A stretch of DNA of 64,000 nucleotides, taken from the NCBI GenBank assembly GCA_902801515.1, contig CADCII010000003.1, positions 1 to 64,000 of the forward strand, read 5' to 3'. Both the position numbers and the translations under genes were made by a program. This document shows, in pieces, positions 61,302 through 64,000 of this stretch (positions are counted from its first letter, which is position 1; every line of letters begins with the position of its first letter). This DNA comes from an uncultured Lachnospiraceae bacterium (GTDB taxonomy: Bacteria > Bacillota > Clostridia > Lachnospirales > Lachnospiraceae). The notes below the pieces were generated by a model. The model made no database searches. It saw only the letters and a list, made by a program, of their open reading frames with translations, and was not told where the DNA came from.

Positions 61302-61781
61302 ATGGCACAGACAAAGATGGTACAGATTGAAAGTAAGCGCCAGTTGCGTTATACTACGGAAGTGGTTGACGGCAACACCGTCCGGGTTGAGACAGCATCG
61401 CCTCAGATCCGGGAGAAGGAACTTCGGCGCACTCAGGTTGAGCAGAACCGTCAGCGGGCTCTTTCGATGAACCTGCACTATGTTCTGTTCATGACCATTG
61501 CTGCCGTTGCTGTCGTTACAATCTGTATTTTTTATTTGAGACTTCAGGCGACCTCTACAAAGCTTCAGAAAAGGACTGTCAATCTCCAGACACAGCTCAA
61601 GAACCTGCAGATAGAAAATGATATCGTCTATAATGAGATCATTTCAGGGGTAGACCTTGAGCATGTCAGGGAAGTGGCGACTGAAGAACTGGGCATGACC
61701 TATCCGGCACAGAGCCAGATTGTAACATACAGCGCCGTGTCCAGCGATTATGTCAAACAGTACGAGGAAATCCCTGATTAA
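61302..61781 (+). CDS. ftsL: FtsL-like cell division protein
   Basis: 159 residues: basic cytoplasmic N-terminus of about 57 residues, one membrane helix (about 58-82, YVLFMTIAAVAVVTICIFYL), then a coiled coil (TSTKLQKRTVNLQTQLKNLQIEND) and a short tail with EELGMTYP. This is the FtsL/DivIC layout; position after rsmH and before a penicillin-binding protein supports FtsL, a scaffold of the divisome. The ATG at 61302 is one base after the rsmH stop and has only a loose ribosome-binding site, so it probably depends on coupling. Confidence 0.88.
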   Translation: MAQTKMVQIESKRQLRYTTEVVDGNTVRVETASPQIREKELRRTQVEQNRQRALSMNLHYVLFMTIAAVAVVTICIFYLRLQATSTKLQKRTVNLQTQLKNLQIENDIVYNEIISGVDLEHVREVATEELGMTYPAQSQIVTYSAVSSDYVKQYEEIPD

Positions 61782-61795
61782 GAGGGTAAAGTATC

Positions 61796-64000
61796 TTGAC
61801 CCATATCAACAGAAAGAATAAAGAAAAAAAAGAAAGAAGATTTACCAAGACGATGCAAAAAAAGCTTCTGGTTTTTTTTGCATTTGTTTTGTTATTACTG
61901 TCCGTTCTTCTGATCAGGATCGGGACTATCTCTGCGACAAAGGGTAATAAATATGCCAAGAAAGTCCTGTCCCAGCAGTCATATGATTCACGTTCCATTC
62001 CCGCCAGGCGTGGGGAGATCCAGGATAAAAACGGCATCGTGCTCGCAAAGAGTGACCGTTTTTACAACGTTGTACTTGACTGCTACGCGATCAATGAGAA
62101 TACGGATTATATCGAGCCGACAGTCAGCGCGGTGGCGGATATCTTCGGGATCGATCAGGCACAGGTGAGGGATGTCATAGTGGACGACAAGACGTCCTCC
62201 TCCCGCTATCAGGTGATCAAGAAGAATATAACGTCAGACCTGAAGGAAAAGTTTGAGGATTTCCGCAGCGGAGCGGATCTGGATAAAGACAAGCTTGGAA
62301 ATGATACATACTATGCTCTTATGAATGAGAGGGCAAATGTGCAGGGCGTCTGGTTTGAGGAGCGGTATCTCAGGTCATATCCCTACAACAACCTTGCCAG
62401 CAAGGTCGTTGGTTTCTCCAATGCGATCGACGTCGGGACCACCGGCGTTGAGAATTACTACAATGACATACTGAACGGAACAGACGGAAGGACGTTCGGT
62501 TATCTCAATGAGAATTCTGAGTTTGAGCGCACTACGATCGCCCCGGAACACGGGAAGACTCTCAGGCTGACTCTGGACATGAATGTTCAGGAGATCCTGC
62601 AGGAGAAGATCGACCAGTTCGACAAAACCTACGGCGACGAACAGCATAACGGCAAAGGAGCCAGAAATGTTGGCGTTGTTGTCATGAATCCCAATACGGG
62701 AGAGGTCCTCGGAATGGCTACGAACCGGGAATATGACCTCAATGATCCCACGGATCTGACTACGGAGGGTTATTCCGGAGCGCAGATCAAGTCGATGGAT
62801 GACAAGACCTATGTCAATGAGCTGAATACGAAATGGGAGAACTTCTGCGTATCAGAAGGCTATGAGCCGGGTTCCGTTTTCAAACCGATCACCGTCGCGT
62901 CCGCGCTGGAGACAGGGTCTGTGCATGACGGAGACACATTTGTATGCAATGGCTCCCTGTTCATCACAGATACGACTATCAAGTGCGACAATATCTACGG
63001 CCACGGCGGCGAGACTCTGGAATACGGTATCGTCAACTCCTGCAACGTTGTTCTGATGACGGTCGGCATGGAGATGGGGATCACGAATTTTGTCAATTAC
63101 CAGCAGGCGTTCGGATTCGGAAGCCCGACAGGCATCGACCTTCCAAATGAGAACGCCGGCGTTGTATACAACCGTGATACGATGCATGAAGTCGAGCTTG
63201 CCACCTGTACGTTTGGACAGGGCTTCACCATCAATATGATCCAGGAAGCCGCGGCATTTTCGACCGTCGTAAACGGCGGCTATTATTACCAGCCTCATGT
63301 AGTGGGGCAGATCCTGAGTGCGGACGGAACATCTGTGGAAACGATCGAACCGCTTCTTCTCAGGCAGCCGGTTTCAAGTTCAGTGTCAAAGCTTCTGCGC
63401 AGATATCTGAAAACCGCAGTAAAAGAAGGTACCGGACGAAAGTCCCAGGTTCCGGGATATCTGACTGGCGGTAAGACAGGAACGGCAGAGAAGATCGATC
63501 CTGCCGACGGAACCAGATGGAAGGGGCATTACGTCGTCTCCTTCATCGGAGCGGCTCCGATCGATGACCCGCAGGTAGTCATGTATGTCGTCATTGACGA
63601 ACCGAATGTTGCGCAGCAGGCTGACTCAAGCTATCCGCAGGTCCTGTTCAGACAGATCGCAACGGATCTGTTTCCTTACCTGGGACTGTACCCGACAGAG
63701 CCGGTTACGGATGAGCTTCTCCAGTTTTTGGGAATATCCAAGGACGAGACCGTGGAGAGCAACGTAAAGAGTGCTTATTTCCAGTGCTTCGATTCTTCGG
63801 GCAATTTGTATAACAATGCCTACATCCAGGAAGACGGAACCGTCATGGATTCCTCAGGCAATCCGATCCCGGGCTGCACGGCTGATATGGAAAATGGAAT
63901 CGTCACAGACGGCTACGGCAACCAGATTGAGGTCGATACGACGGTATTCTTCGATACGACGACTCAGGTTGCGGAGAATCCCGATATTGCGGCGCCTCCC
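61796..64000 (+). CDS. Class B penicillin-binding protein (FtsI/SpoVD type), 3'-truncated by window
   Basis: Open to the window end, 735 codons seen. A TTG at 61796 (nine bases after GAGGG) begins a Lys/Arg-rich cytoplasmic stretch (THINRKNKEKKERRF) before the membrane helix at about 24-42. The in-frame ATG at 61853 has no ribosome-binding site. The dimerisation domain starts IPARRGEIQDKNG. Transpeptidase motifs are SVFK with Ser360, SCN at 415-417 and KTG at 560-562. The remainder (about 640-735) is an accessory region with Asp/Gly/Asn-rich, PASTA-unlike sequence and continues beyond the window. By position it is the divisome transpeptidase or the sporulation paralogue SpoVD; the sequence seen cannot decide. 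Confidence 0.93.
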   Translation, partial: MTHINRKNKEKKERRFTKTMQKKLLVFFAFVLLLLSVLLIRIGTISATKGNKYAKKVLSQQSYDSRSIPARRGEIQDKNGIVLAKSDRFYNVVLDCYAINENTDYIEPTVSAVADIFGIDQAQVRDVIVDDKTSSSRYQVIKKNITSDLKEKFEDFRSGADLDKDKLGNDTYYALMNERANVQGVWFEERYLRSYPYNNLASKVVGFSNAIDVGTTGVENYYNDILNGTDGRTFGYLNENSEFERTTIAPEHGKTLRLTLDMNVQEILQEKIDQFDKTYGDEQHNGKGARNVGVVVMNPNTGEVLGMATNREYDLNDPTDLTTEGYSGAQIKSMDDKTYVNELNTKWENFCVSEGYEPGSVFKPITVASALETGSVHDGDTFVCNGSLFITDTTIKCDNIYGHGGETLEYGIVNSCNVVLMTVGMEMGITNFVNYQQAFGFGSPTGIDLPNENAGVVYNRDTMHEVELATCTFGQGFTINMIQEAAAFSTVVNGGYYYQPHVVGQILSADGTSVETIEPLLLRQPVSSSVSKLLRRYLKTAVKEGTGRKSQVPGYLTGGKTGTAEKIDPADGTRWKGHYVVSFIGAAPIDDPQVVMYVVIDEPNVAQQADSSYPQVLFRQIATDLFPYLGLYPTEPVTDELLQFLGISKDETVESNVKSAYFQCFDSSGNLYNNAYIQEDGTVMDSSGNPIPGCTADMENGIVTDGYGNQIEVDTTVFFDTTTQVAENPDIAAPP

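Noticed and set aside
1-64000. tRNA, rRNA, CRISPR arrays, prophage or insertion-sequence genes
   Set aside because: None recognised by eye; no transposase, integrase or Cas-like protein, and no regularly spaced identical repeats. A tRNA scan and a covariance-model search would settle the RNA genes.

Overview
The window reads as one contiguous, gene-dense stretch of a Gram-positive anaerobe chromosome, most likely a Lachnospiraceae member (class Clostridia). The reasons are the AddAB helicase-nuclease, WhiA, NrdR and MraZ set, strong AGGAGG-type ribosome-binding sites, frequent TTG/GTG starts, and several genes that resemble Lachnospiraceae-specific families (DUF5716/DUF5717-like, a SEC-C protein with an MALLEQWR start, a CobW-type GTPase with a DUF1980-like tail). 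Base composition looks near 50% GC throughout. I see no tRNA, rRNA, CRISPR array, prophage or transposase. Both ends cut a gene: addB on the left and a class B penicillin-binding protein on the right.

Layout. 0-13.6 kb: addB-addA, a single reading frame joining a YfhO-type membrane protein to MurB, rapZ, whiA, an MFS-like protein and a cytidylate-kinase-like protein, all on the plus strand with short gaps or overlaps. 13.6-20.6 kb: nrdR, then a tightly coupled set of four poorly characterised genes: a 1,177-residue DUF5717-like protein, a DUF5716-like protein that looks like a degenerate Hsp70, a helical-repeat protein, and a secreted metallophosphoesterase. 20.6-25 kb: purF, purB and purA behind a clear sigma-70-type promoter. 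25-30.5 kb: a possibly split membrane-protein gene, a small minus-strand membrane protein, a SEC-C protein, a YdcF-like protein and a PatB/MalY-type aminotransferase. 30.5-32.5 kb, minus strand: the GTPase and a shortened alcohol dehydrogenase. 32.6-36.05 kb: a YtrA-like GntR regulator with its operator, an ABC ATPase and a permease, punctuated and bracketed by copies of one palindromic repeat family.

36.1-46.3 kb: malic enzyme, then a surface-polysaccharide locus. It holds two ArnE/ArnF-like small membrane proteins, a WecE-type aminotransferase, a double-domain GT2 and a single GT2 glycosyltransferase, a polyprenyl-phosphate sugar transferase, an LCP ligase and a rhamnosyltransferase-like GT2. 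These suggest lipid-linked synthesis of a glycan carrying a 4-amino-sugar and rhamnose, and its transfer to the wall. 46.4-59.4 kb: an HtrA-like protein whose three catalytic residues are all replaced, clpX, rpoD, folC with a 50-residue overlapping gene, a zinc-ribbon/TPR membrane protein, a divergent RelA/SpoT-like protein, an M18 aminopeptidase and an APC permease. 59.4-64 kb: the start of the division and cell wall (dcw) cluster: mraZ with three MraZ boxes, rsmH, ftsL and a penicillin-binding protein.

The strongest leads are the DUF5717/DUF5716/helical-repeat gene set, the inactive HtrA homologue, the YfhO-MurB single frame, the RelA/SpoT-like protein lacking the usual guanosine-loop residues, and the repeat family around the GntR-ABC cassette with its perfect 36-bp palindrome. 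Family assignments come from reading sequences by eye, not from database searches.
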